Assembly: GCA_032358165.1 (NCBI GenBank)
Contig: JAALGY010000057.1
Location: 248,001-312,000 of the forward strand
Direction: 5' to 3'
DNA from: Diplosphaera chodatii
Taxonomy: Eukaryota; Chlorophyta; Trebouxiophyceae; Prasiolales; Stichococcaceae
Length of the DNA: 64,000 nucleotides
In this document: piece after piece, positions 38,225-48,780 of the stretch
Position numbering within the stretch: the stretch's first letter is position 1
Layout of the letters: each line of letters begins with the position of its first letter
The notes under the pieces: model-generated
Database searches by the model: none
What the model saw: only the letters and a program-made list of their open reading frames with translations
Told to the model about the DNA's origin: nothing
Made by a program: the position numbers and the translations under genes

Positions 38225-39767
38225 TCAACACGCACATACAGGACATGCAGCCGTCGCTAGCCACCTGCGGGTACCCACTGCTGGCAGGATATGACCTAGG
38301 CATGCAGGAAGCGGCCAGGCGGGGGATCGTTTGCATCTGCTGCGCTCGCTGCCATTGCGCAGCCAGACGAAGTTGTTGCAGAACGTCACATATCTCTCGG
38401 TGAAGGCATTGCTGCTGCCATGCTGCTTTAGGTGGCCGTCTTCCATACTCAGTATCACCGCCTGTATAACGCCCGGATTCAGATGGAGTTCCACGCGCAG
38501 CTTAGAAGCAAGCTGCGTACCTTATGAAATGGGCTTGGCTGCTCACAGTGCGTCCGCACAATTACAGCAGTAGTGCAGCTATCAGGTCTGCCAGCCACAC
38601 ATAATCGAAGACTGTCCTCACGCTGTCCTCCAGTTGGAGTGCTTGCTACCCTGCGTGATGCATATTGAGGAGAGCGCTGACCTGATTGGCATGCTGATTG
38701 CGACAAGCCTATGCAACGAGGAGGCTGCTTCAAGGTGATCAGGGAAGCAGCAGGGTATGACACCACTGACACACCCACCACAGGGCCTGGGCCGCCACCA
38801 AAGTTGGCGTAAAGGCGCAGCGTCTGCAGGTGTGCTCTTTTCACAAACCTACAAGACGTTGCGCGTCAGTTGTGTACATGTGGCACATGGTTTCCATTCA
38901 TCCAGCACGATTTATAGGCAGTTGTCTGCAGGGCAATGTCGGGCAACTGACAGTGCCCCACCGTAGCTCATGAATGGCGGTGCTGTAGCTGTAGACCGCC
39001 AGGTAGCTGTCGGTGCAGATGTTCCCCTGGCATCTGAGGACCGCTGCCACAGGGTACTGCCGCCCGTTCGCCACAGGGGGGCCAGCTGTGACGAGCACCC
39101 CACCGTTCAGCGTGCTTTCGTCGAAGGTGCATCCGGACAGGCCCGGGGGCTGCGGCACAGGGACCCGCGCTACCACCTGTAGCAGACCATGTGATAGCAG
39201 ACTGCGTCACGAAGGACAGATGGCGCGCTGGGACTTTCAAGGATGCTCCGGGAGGCAGCGTATGTGGTGCATTGATGTCAACACCCTTTATCACCGACAT
39301 AAGCAAGAAAGCGGGTTTTGGCATGTACACAAGGCAGATTTGTTGTCGCACACCTTCGGCTGCGAAGCTTTGAGTGTGGTGATGATCAGCAGTGGCAGGC
39401 CACTGGAGTCATCTGCGGGGTGCTGGCTGCTGGTTGCTGGGTTCAGTGCATATGTGCCATCAGGTGTCATAGCGCCCGGCGGCATGACTGTTGTGCCAGG
39501 CACAGCCAGCGCAACCTGTCCGCTGCGGTCTCCCTGCTGAGTCCAAGCCTGCAGAAAGCAATCCACCCACTGGCTTTCTGGATGCACGACACATGATGCT
39601 CCTGTGCTTGCACCTCGCTCTCCTTGAGCGTCTGGATCGCTGCTTGCCGCAGCGCTCTGGGCCACACTCACCTCGACCGAAGCCGAAGCATTGTAAAACA
39701 GCAGCAGATCACCGGACGATGCTGCATCTAACTTCTTGCCACAACATACAGTCGACCACCAAGATTG
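38225..39767 (-). CDS. Unrecognised protein, probably secreted, 5' end unresolved
   Basis: Family not recognised. Exons I can support on the minus strand: 39767-39672, 39548-39354, 39176-38952 (or 38962), 38823-38779, 38512-38225; about 282 residues, in frame. Visible parts: GDLLLFYNASASVE; then a Pro/Thr-rich stretch (VALAVPGTTVMPPGAMTPDG); a Cys-containing part (LSGCTFDESTLNGGVLVTAG and LRCQGNICTDSYLAVYSY); LRLYANFGGGPGPV; and VELHLNPGVIQAVILSMEDG with CNNFVWLRNGSE. Several N-X-S/T sequons and Cys pairs would fit an extracellular protein. A good signal-peptide-like frame (MAMARMPAAAVLAAILVV, ATG at 39807) lies immediately upstream but one base out of frame. The 3' end is also uncertain. The third exon boundary is the weakest internal join. 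Confidence 0.5.
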
Positions 39768-40804
39768 CTGCGAGAACCGCTGCTGCTGGCATGCGTGCCA
39801 TTGCCATGGTGCGTCCTGCAGGGCGACACACCCGATGTGTTCTGCTGATCAGAGGTTTCTGCTTCACCTCGCTCTTTGCAGATGCCTACGACAAGAAGGA
39901 TACGCATTGCATATGCACCTGCACCTCGACGATCCATGCTGCGCTGCTTGATGACGCTGTGGTACTATCCAGCAGCAAATACCCTCCACATGGCTGCTGC
40001 GCAGCATATGCGCAGCATATGCTGTGGCAGGCTACCATGCATGTGCAGCTTGGTCAAGCAGGAGTGATGAACCCAGGATCAGACCCTAACGCATCTACTC
40101 TCTTATGATAGCTGAATCGATTTTGTGCACGATACGTGTCGCCTTTCACCCGTCCAAACACACGTAGCTGCAGACCTGCTGGTTCGGTGAAGAGCCAAGT
40201 ACGGCGGTTTAAGTGGCGCTGAATGCTTGATGGCTGGCAGGTCGCCTTTGCATGATGCAGAATGGATCAGAACCCCTGCAGCAACGATGCCTGATGTAGG
40301 TTGAGCGACTCGCCCTCGGAGGCTTTTGGAACCTGTCCGTCACATGCTCGAAAACTCAACACTATTCAACCCCCCAAAATTCGTAAGATATGCGTGCATG
40401 CCAAGCCACTACCGTACACCAGCAAATCATGCTTCTGCCTGCCACAAGAGACCAAGTGTCCAAATCGAAACGCCAAGTAAACTGTGCTCTGATCCCACCC
40501 ATCACCACTTAATGTGGCATTGTGTCACACAATTAACTCCCAACAAAATACATGACTACATTACCAAAATTGTGGCATCCCTCCCGCATCCGGCATGAGG
40601 CAATGCTAATGATGACAGCCACCACTATTGCGGTGCCGCTGTCCAGCTACCAAGTGCTTCAGGTTGTAGCCCCTTCTGAACCCTACCTATGACAGCTGCG
40701 TCATACCCCATGAGTGTTCCCAAACTCGTTGTCCTGCATTCAGGCGACAGGTATGTAGAGCTCAGGGCAAACTTGGTTTCAGCATACACTCTGGTGCCAA
40801 GGTC
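39768..40804. other. Region between NRAMP and the unrecognised gene
   Basis: 1037 bp upstream of the unrecognised minus-strand gene and downstream of NRAMP. It contains the out-of-frame signal-peptide-like ATG frame at 39807-39750, an 11-bp tandem duplication near 40000-40021 (GCGCAGCATAT twice), and an A/T-richer stretch around 40330-40600. No complete gene is supported. Confidence 0.45.
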
Positions 40805-43800
40805 TCAAATACAACACCATCCTTTACCAGCGCCAGCAGCCACCTTGATGCTGGAGATGATGAGGTAGGAGTTGAGGCCGCCAATGACCAGCGTGACGAT
40901 GATGCCGGCCCAGCGGGCGGCGCTGTTGTTGCGCCAGCGCCCCATGCGCCCCTCTGAGTTCGTGAAGTGCACGAGCGGGACGCACACGAAGAACAGCGTG
41001 AAGGAGATGATGACCTGCAGGGCGGTGCCAGAGCAAGCAGCGTCAGCGGACAGGCCAGCAGCATGGCATCTGTGGAAGCACAGCAGCATAAAGTGAGCTA
41101 CGCCATCAAGCCGATTGAGGCAGCCGTGCAGGTACACAGAGCCAGCAGCCGTCGTGTGCACCAGACCCTCAGCATTTGCACTTCAGGCAAGCGCCTGCTT
41201 TTGCCACAGCAAAGCAGCAGCCGTCCCCTTGGAGAAGAGTGCAGCAGCGGCCCGCCTGCCGCTGTGCTCACGAACGCAGCCACCAGCGGCTGGCTGCAGG
41301 CTTGGAGTGTGAGAGGCTGCAGACCCTGCACAACACGGCAGCCCACCTGCGACAGCACCAGCAGCTTGCCGGCGCCCCGGTTGCCGGCGAGGCCCGCCAC
41401 GATGGCCGCCGGCACCATGGCCACCAGGCGGGTCACCATGCGGCGCTGCCATGGCGGCAGGCTAATGCGCAGGAAGCCCTCCATCACAATCTGCACCAGG
41501 CATCGCGGCTGTTGAGTGGCAGACTCAGCACGTGCTGAGCTGTCCAAAGCTTCAACTTCCTTGACTACGGCGGATGATCGCTGCTGCTGACATCGCAGGA
41601 CTCAGTGCAGCACCTGCAGCTGCTGGTTTGCTGTACACCAATGCAGTGACATGCTGACAGACGGCAGATGCGCAACTCCATCATCGGCACAAATCGCAAG
41701 CTTCCCACAGTGTGGGGTCAGTAAGCACCTGGCCCGCGAGGGTGCCGGTGATGGTACTGTTCTGGCCGCTGGCCAGCAGCGCGACGCCGAACAGGATCTT
41801 GGCAGCGTTGCTGCCCAGCGTCGGCGCCAGCAGCCGGTACGCGTCCGTGATGTACTGCACGGCCGTGTTGGGGTGGGCCCCATAGTGGAAGGCGCCTGCA
41901 CAACGATTGGCCGAACAGTGCACTGATGGTGTTGTGATACATCGACAGAAGCCCATCTGCCCGTTTGCAAAGCCAAGGATCAATGATGCATGGCACATTA
42001 AATCATGCTAAGTACCGTCACACTATCGAGGCACAGCCCAGCATCGAAGCCACATGCGCCACTTTGCAGGCCTGACCTGCGGCTGTGATGAGGATCGCAG
42101 CGTTCACGAAGAAGGCGACCATGAGCGACAGCGAGACATCCCACGTGCCATAGAAGATGGCCGACTTCTTCCCCGGTGTGGTGCGTGGATATGACCGCGT
42201 CTGTACGTGGCACAAATGGCATGTGTATGAGACGGCAAGGGATGCCAGCGACACACCGTGCATGGTGCGCTTGGGTTGTCAGGTGCGCGGGATGAACACT
42301 GACACAGCAGTAGCAGCAGTTTTGCATGAAATCGCCCAAAGAGTAGCAGCTTGGCACATGTGACGATCAGGAGCGTGTGATAGCATGTCTGCTGAAGGTG
42401 CTAGCATACCTGAATGATGGATGTGCCCAGGAACAGGTTGTGCGGCATGCCTGCAAGGCAGCAATAGCGATGTTTCATGCCTGAACCTCGAGTGTGACAA
42501 GCAAAGAGCATCAAAGATATCACTGGCTATGAGATCGCACATCCAGGCACTCACATGTGGCACCGAGGATGCCAATCGCATTGTACAGCTTCCCCTGATC
42601 TGTCAGGACCTGCGGACATTGCGCCAGGTAGTGAGCAATCAGGGTGCCATGACCATGTGTATGCAACCCCAGAGGGACATCCTGTATATCGACCACAGCA
42701 GCTAAGATTGGCAGACGAAAAGCATGAGGAGGCTCACAGAGGGCTTGGGCACAAGGCCCTTCAGAATGTCAAGCCAGTTGGGCTTGATGACGGCAATCTC
42801 ATAGGTGAAGCACCCGAAGATGAGCGCGCACAACAGGAAGACTAGCAGCTGCAACGCAGCAGCTGTCAGCGTCAGAAGCAGTCAGCATCAAGCATTCCAT
42901 CGTGCCAAGTGACCTTGTACTTGCTTGCTGTGCCACGCTGCACATTGGTGCTAGCCCATGCAGATGTACTACAAATCTTGGTGCACAAGGTTGACTCACC
43001 TCAAGCGCTCGGAAGTTGCTGGTCCCGAAGAAGAGGATGAATAACACATCCTGCGCATACATGGGACAGGCTTAGCATTCGATGTCACGCTGGTGCAGGT
43101 ACAAAACTCTAGCTTGCAGACCGAGCAAAGTGCGCAGTTGTCAGCCCGCTGCTTCTGTTCAGCAGATAACTCACCACGCCAGTGATTAATACTCCAGCCC
43201 AGACCGGCAGGCCGAAGAGCAGGTACAAAGCCGTCGCTGAGCCGATGATCTCTGCCAAGTCTGTGGCGGCAATCGCAACCTGCGGTGTACAGCGGACGGC
43301 CCTCAGCCCAGCGGCAGGGGCTGAGCATACCTCAAGGCACGTGATCACTGTGCTGCTGAGTTGCGTGGTGTGTGCGATAGCTCAAACAGCACCTCGGACA
43401 GGATCCACAAGCTGTAGTTTATCCAGCGTGGGTATGCGTCGCGGCAGCACTGCGCCAGGTCCCGCTCGGCAACAACGCCCAGCTTCAGGGCGAGCGCCTG
43501 TGCAGAAGCCACCAAGATGTGCTGTCTCACCACATGTAGACTTGATGGCACGTCCCCCAGCAGCAGCGCTCAATCCTCTCCGTTTGCCACCATGAGAAGC
43601 TTGCATCCTCAGCTTCAGTATGCACGGGCAGCCCTGATGCACCTACACTAGAAGGTTGGCCAGCATTGGCACTTCAGCACAGTGGAAGGAGCGAGGAGCC
43701 AGCTGTCGATGATGCCTGGGTGCTCGTCTGTGCCGCTTACAGGTGTAGCACATCCCGGATATGCACCTGAAAGAAGATGGCGCAGATGTTGGCCAGCAGG

Positions 43801-44914
43801 ATGGCGCACAGCAGGTCGTAGCCGTACGCAGAGCCGGCCGCCAGATCTGTCGCCCAGTTTCCGGGATCCACTGCATAGAGTTGGCCGTTCTGCTCACACC
43901 GGGGTGTGCCTTGATGCAGCATCCATGACCATCACATGTCGACAATCCTCCTGGCGTCAATGCTGATGTGTACAGCAGCACAAGAGAAAGGGGTAAAGTC
44001 AGGGCTGTGCTGCCGAGGCAGGCTGATCAGTTATCAGTTTACAATAAAGGGACGCACTGTAGCCGACGCTGATGATGAAGCCCAACCCCGCGTATGACCA
44101 GTACTTTTTGTACCAAGCCTTGTTCGCGGCCGCCACCCGCACTGTGCTGTTGACCTCCGGCAGTGACAGCTGCAGCAAACCATATGCTGATCATGGTCAA
44201 AAGGTGCTGATCATGCGTCAAAGAGGGAACCCACGAGTGAGCCTGATCACCGCCCGCTGCTGTGCCAGGGTGGAAGGCTCAGCAAAGAGATGCACGACCA
44301 CGCTGGCGTAGCTGTCAAGAGATGATACAAGGGCCCAGGACCAAATCATGATGCAAAGTCTTGGGTACTGTGCGCCGGAGCCCGCTCACCGGGTCATCGG
44401 GGCGACGGCGGCGCCAGGCCGACAGCAGCGCAGCGCGCTCCAGCTCGTCCTCCGTCACCTCCTGTCCCACATCCACCGCCGTCTCCTGCTGCTGCCCTGC
44501 CTCGCCGTCCTTCGACTCCCTGCCTGCGTGTGGGAGTGCCGGGCCAGTGCTCAGCATACCTGCTTCCAGAGCAGGTGCGCTGCCAACAGGTCGTGGTTCA
44601 ATACAGTCATGCGCGCACATGCAGCGGTGCGACAGAGCATGTGATGCCATCACTGATGGCTGTGCACCTGCTGTCGAGGTGCTGTCGCTGCGGCCTGAGG
44701 GCCTCAACTCGGCGCCGTGACCCTTGCCGGCGCTGCCCGCCTCGGACTTGCCATCAGCCTCGACCGCTGCTGCTGCCCCGGTTTTCCGATCGTCTCCTGG
44801 CTGCACAGGAGATGCAGGCTGATCGACGTTGGCTGCAGGGGCGGTCGCCTCTGTCTGGGGTGCGCTAGGCGCTGCGGGCTCAGCTGCATCCTGCTGCGCC
44901 CTTGGCGAGCACAT
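40805..44914 (-). CDS. NRAMP: NRAMP-family divalent metal transporter
   Basis: Proton-coupled import of Fe2+/Mn2+ and similar ions across a membrane. Exons on the minus strand: 44914-44668, 44523-44390, 44169-44058, 43870-43767, 43497-43393, 43279-43175, 43050-43000, 42848-42738, 42609-42555, 42450-42410, 42200-42077, 41895-41729, 41490-41347, 41014-40805; 569 aa. The metal-binding motif of helix 1 is [13 protein letters not shown] and that of helix 6 is [35 protein letters not shown] and [20 protein letters not shown] are also diagnostic. About 125 acidic, Ala/Glu-rich residues precede helix 1. The 44524-44667 intron is itself a multiple of three without stops, so a read-through product is possible. 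An upstream coding exon cannot be excluded. Divergent from the translocator gene. Confidence 0.93.
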
Positions 44915-45526
44915 CCCAGCTGAGTTCCCGCCTGCCGGCACCCTGAATGCACGAACAGACCTATCAGCATGCCGCCGTGCAATGTCCAGCTTGGCTCAAG
45001 ACTGTGCCACCGTGCAGGTAGGTCCGCTCACAAGCTATATTAGTGCCATGACAACAGCCCTCGGCGCAGCAGGACTTGCGGTACGCAGTGTGCGATTTCA
45101 ATCATGATTTGAGCCAACGATGGCTCCTGGCGGGGATAGCAATCACTGTTGCACCTGCGTGACGTGCTGTGTCCGTCCGACAACCTGCACGGGTTGCGCC
45201 AGAGCAGATGCCCACCACTGGAACTCCGCCGAGGTCCGGCCTCACAGGCGCTGCAGGTGCATCATACGGTGTTCAAGATGCAAGAGCATGCGCATGAGAA
45301 GGTTATGTGGGCCTGGGCGTGTGCCCGGGGCGCTGATAGGCCCCGTGTCCCAGAAGGAGTCATGTCGGAAGGGCAATGTTCGGCAAGCGTGAATGGCGCC
45401 CTTTCTGCGCCCCCCGACCATGCTCCTGCCGCGCCCCCCTCCTGGTGCCTACCGCCGATCAAAATCTGTCGGTACTCAACGCTCCAAATCTTGGGCGCAC
45501 CATCCGCGATTTATGTGTCTGGCAAC
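44915..45526. promoter_or_regulatory. Divergent intergenic region NRAMP / triose-phosphate translocator
   Basis: 612 bp between head-to-head start codons, presumably both promoters and 5' UTRs. An open plus-strand frame crosses it into the translocator exon, but no better start codon is apparent. Confidence 0.5.
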
Positions 45527-48059
45527 ATGGCGGTTGCAGCTGGTATCCTGCAGCCATGTAATGCGGCGGTAGCAAGGCGGCATGCGCGCCAGGTGCCTGC
45601 AGGAAGACCGACGGCTGTGCATGTCCAGGCCCGATCTGTGGTGCTCAGGCGGGACGACAGCGGCGCAGCGGCGCTGCGATGCAGACCAGTGGCAGTGCTC
45701 AGGCGACTGGAACGGTCTCAGACCCAATGCAGCTCGACAGCGGCAGGGGGTCAGGGCTTCGCAGGTGGGCATATGCTACGAGCTCTTGGCAGCCGTCCCT
45801 TGTTAAACTCTACTTGCTCCTTCAGGGTAGTTTCTGCATGCGCTGGTATTCACGCTGCGTTCGCAGTACATGCGATCATACATCGGACACAGCACCCAAA
45901 CCACCCAATGGCACGCGGGAGCATGCGGTTTGCGCCAACTGGTGGTGCACGCTCGTGACACGCCCCTTCTTATTCCCTCGCACAGACGATTCAGCAGAGC
46001 AGAAGGAGCCCCTTGGCAAGACGCTGTACCTGGGCATGCTGTTCGGCGGCTGGTACCTGTTCAACATCTACTTCAACATGTGCGCTGTACAGTCAGCATA
46101 CTCAAACAAAGTATGTAGAGGACGAGTCCACCTGGTCACGCTGTGATGATGAAACAAGCATGTATATGCTGCTGATGGTGGGCCTGGCACGCCGTGCAGC
46201 TACAACAAGAAGGCGTTGAAGGCGTTCCCCTACCCGCTCACATGCACAGCCATCCAGTTTGGCGTCGGCAGCCTGATGGCATTGACCATGTGGACGCTGC
46301 GCCTGCATGAGCGGCCAAAGCTGGAGGAGGACACAGTGAGTTACTCATGCTAGCGTACATATGCTAGCATACTGGTGTCCAGATGTGTCTGCATGCCACA
46401 TCTGCGCATGATGGTCAACTTCTGCAGCCCTGCACCACGGCAAGGTTGATGCAGCCGGTCCTGAATCATGCACGCAATGATATCTGCTGCAGCTGAAAAA
46501 CATCAGCCCGCTGGCGCTGGTGCACTCGGCAGGCAACACGCTCACGAATGTCAGCCTGGGCCGTGTGGCGGTGTCCTTCACGCACACCATCAAGGTTGGC
46601 AGACGCTGCCATCACCTGCACTTCCAGTTGTCCATGACTGACATGTGCAGTAGCCCTTACTGTGTGCGGCGTCCTACTGCTGTGCAAGCCTTTGCACACT
46701 GTAGATGAAAACGCTACTCTTGCGCTGAATGTGTCCACTGTGCAACTCAAACGCCATGTCGCCAGGAGTTTGGTTTACAATGGGCAAAACCAATGGCATG
46801 CCGCAGGCCATGGAGCCCTTCTTCTCGGTGCTGCTGTCGTGGCTGTTCCTGGGGGAGGCCGCCTCCGCGCCCGTGCTGCTGTCGCTGCTGCCGATCGTCG
46901 GTGGCGTGGCCGCCGCCTCAGTCAGCGAGGTGCGTGGATGGGCATGACTGTTCACCTGGGTACCGTGCTGCTGTCTTGAGCAGCCTTGGAGCAAGCATTT
47001 CCAGTGCATGCGTGCAATAGGGCTGTGCTCCAAGGACATGAATCTCACTGCTATACAGGTCACATTCGACTGGGGCGGCTTTGCGGCGGCCATGGGCAGC
47101 AACATCAGCTTCCAGTCGCGGAATGTGCTGTCGAAGAAGTTCATGATCGGGGGCAAGGTGAGAGTTGACTCCCGCTGCACGACTTACCAGGCGTTGATTA
47201 TCATCCTGATGTCCTCCCGGTAGTGTGCCAACCAACGCTCTTCACAAGGCATGGGAGACTGCTGTTCACAAGGCATGAGAGACCGCTGTCTCAAACTGTA
47301 GGGGCTGGACAACATTAACCTGTTCAGCATCATCACCATGATGGCCTTCTGCGTCCTGGCGCCTGTAGCGGTGCGAGCACCTGCTTACATGTATTGTGTG
47401 CAAAGCGGCAACTGTTGCAGCCTCTTCGTCTCCGTGCACCAGCTGGTGTTGTAAGCCGTGTCAGAAAGCTGTCCTTTGAGGGCGACATTTGAGTATGATG
47501 CGCCTGCAGCTCCTGATGGACGGCGTGAAGTTCACGCCTGCCGCCATGCGCGCGGTCGGCATCGTGGACACCAGCACCGTCATGAAGCATGTGCTGCTGG
47601 CAGCAGTGTGCTTCCACTCATACCAGCAGGTGCAGCAGCAAGCTTTGCGGTCAGCAGAATGTGGGAGAGACGCACATCGGCCACTTCCAAAATACGGCAT
47701 TTGCCAGCGCCAGACTGCAAACTGAAACACACTCCGCTTGCCGCGCAGGTGTCGTACATGATTTTGCAGCGGGTGTCGCCGGTGACGCACTCCATCGGCA
47801 ACTGCCTGAAGCGCGTGATCGTCATCGTCGCCTCCGTCATCGTGTTCAAGAACCCAATGTCACGGCAAAACATGATCGGTGTGACTCAGCCTTCCTTCGT
47901 GGCTGTTACACAGCATGGGTGCGTGCTTGACAAAACCTTGGTGCCAGTGGCACGCTGACTCGTCTCGGACAATGCTGCGCAGGCACTGGTGTTGCCCTGG
48001 CGGGTGTGTTCGCCTACTCGCAAGTGAAGCGGCTGTCCGGCAAGAAGAAGGCTGCTTGA
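45527..48059 (+). CDS. TPT: Chloroplast triose-phosphate/phosphate translocator
   Basis: Exchanges stromal triose phosphate for cytosolic phosphate across the inner envelope. Exons: 45527-45764, 45986-46079, 46200-46335, 46493-46594, 46807-46929, 47059-47157, 47302-47370, 47510-47629, 47749-47878, 47983-48059; 395 aa, typical for plastid phosphate translocators. The first about 80 residues ([20 protein letters not shown], Arg/Ala/Ser-rich) look like a transit peptide. The mature part shows [72 protein letters not shown] and [18 protein letters not shown]; the Lys-Arg pair in NCLKR belongs to the substrate site in this family. It ends SGKKKAA. The TPT class is favoured over the PPT, GPT and XPT classes by the FHSYQQ and GNCLKR regions, judged by eye. 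Confidence 0.93.
47241..47288. repeat. 24-bp tandem duplication in a translocator intron
   Basis: TTCACAAGGCATGGGAGACT followed by GCTG at 47241-47264 is repeated at 47265-47288 with two substitutions. It lies in the intron 47158-47301. Confidence 0.8.
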
Positions 48060-48780
48060 TGGCGATCACGCATGAGACGGCACGCCAGAAGCAAAACTTG
48101 AGCGAGAGAGGGGCTGCAGAGTGTACAATGACAGCGGGAGCATTCAGACCTACCTCTGATTTAGTGTGCTTGGCATTGGGAGCAAACACCGCATGGCAGT
48201 GAAGAGCGCAACAACAGATGTATGGCATGAAATAGTGTCAAACTCAGGTGCTCCAATGTCTGGCAGACAGCAGCCATTAGCTATGCACTGTGGCACCTGC
48301 AATTGACACATGCTGCAAACACAGGCACTTGCTGCCGAGCTGCTCCACATGCTACTGCAGTCCCTGCTGGCCTGAGATTCTAGGTGGATAGTTTCCAGCT
48401 CATCACCTGCCGAAAGCGGCGCTGCGCTGCATGCAGCGGCAGATTCATCTGCAACATCACTGGCATCGATCGGAACACTGGTGCAGCTCGCTTGACCTTG
48501 TGCACCTTCGATCGCGCATGATTCAGTGAAGGTGGCTGAGCACTCGCACTGTAGCTTTCTGCAGACTGTGATCGGGGCAACCGCCCTCTCAGCCACATCC
48601 CACCGCTTGGCAAACGCAGCACAGTGTTGTGTGTGTTTCATTGCGCACCCGTGACAGGCTGTGCATCATTTTGACGCCGAAGCTTGCATCAACTGCACCA
48701 CCCAGAGTGTCAGCAGACGCCCAGCTGACACCGACCGCAGCGCAGGCTGCGTAGCGCACCTCGTCAAGGCAGGCCACGGC
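48060..48780. other. Intergenic region with an unsupported minus-strand frame
   Basis: 721 bp between two plus-strand genes. A 163-codon ATG-started frame lies on the minus strand (48641-48150). It is Ser/Ala/Cys-rich, shows no domain I know, and sits exactly where a promoter is expected. I treat it as chance or a lineage-specific ORF at best. Confidence 0.4.

Noticed and set aside
37971..38336. Long minus-strand frame with MAFRIDGEYSSIAIGAG
   Set aside because: Might be a 3' exon of the unrecognised gene, but A/T-ending codons and a competing open frame on the plus strand leave no way to decide.
39724..39751. 28-nt intron joining the signal peptide to GDLLLFYN
   Set aside because: Far too short for a spliceosomal intron; kept only as a frameshift or assembly question.
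48150..48641. 163-codon minus-strand frame in the gap before the Lys-rich gene
   Set aside because: ATG-started, but no motif, no splice context and it covers an expected promoter; not enough to call a gene.
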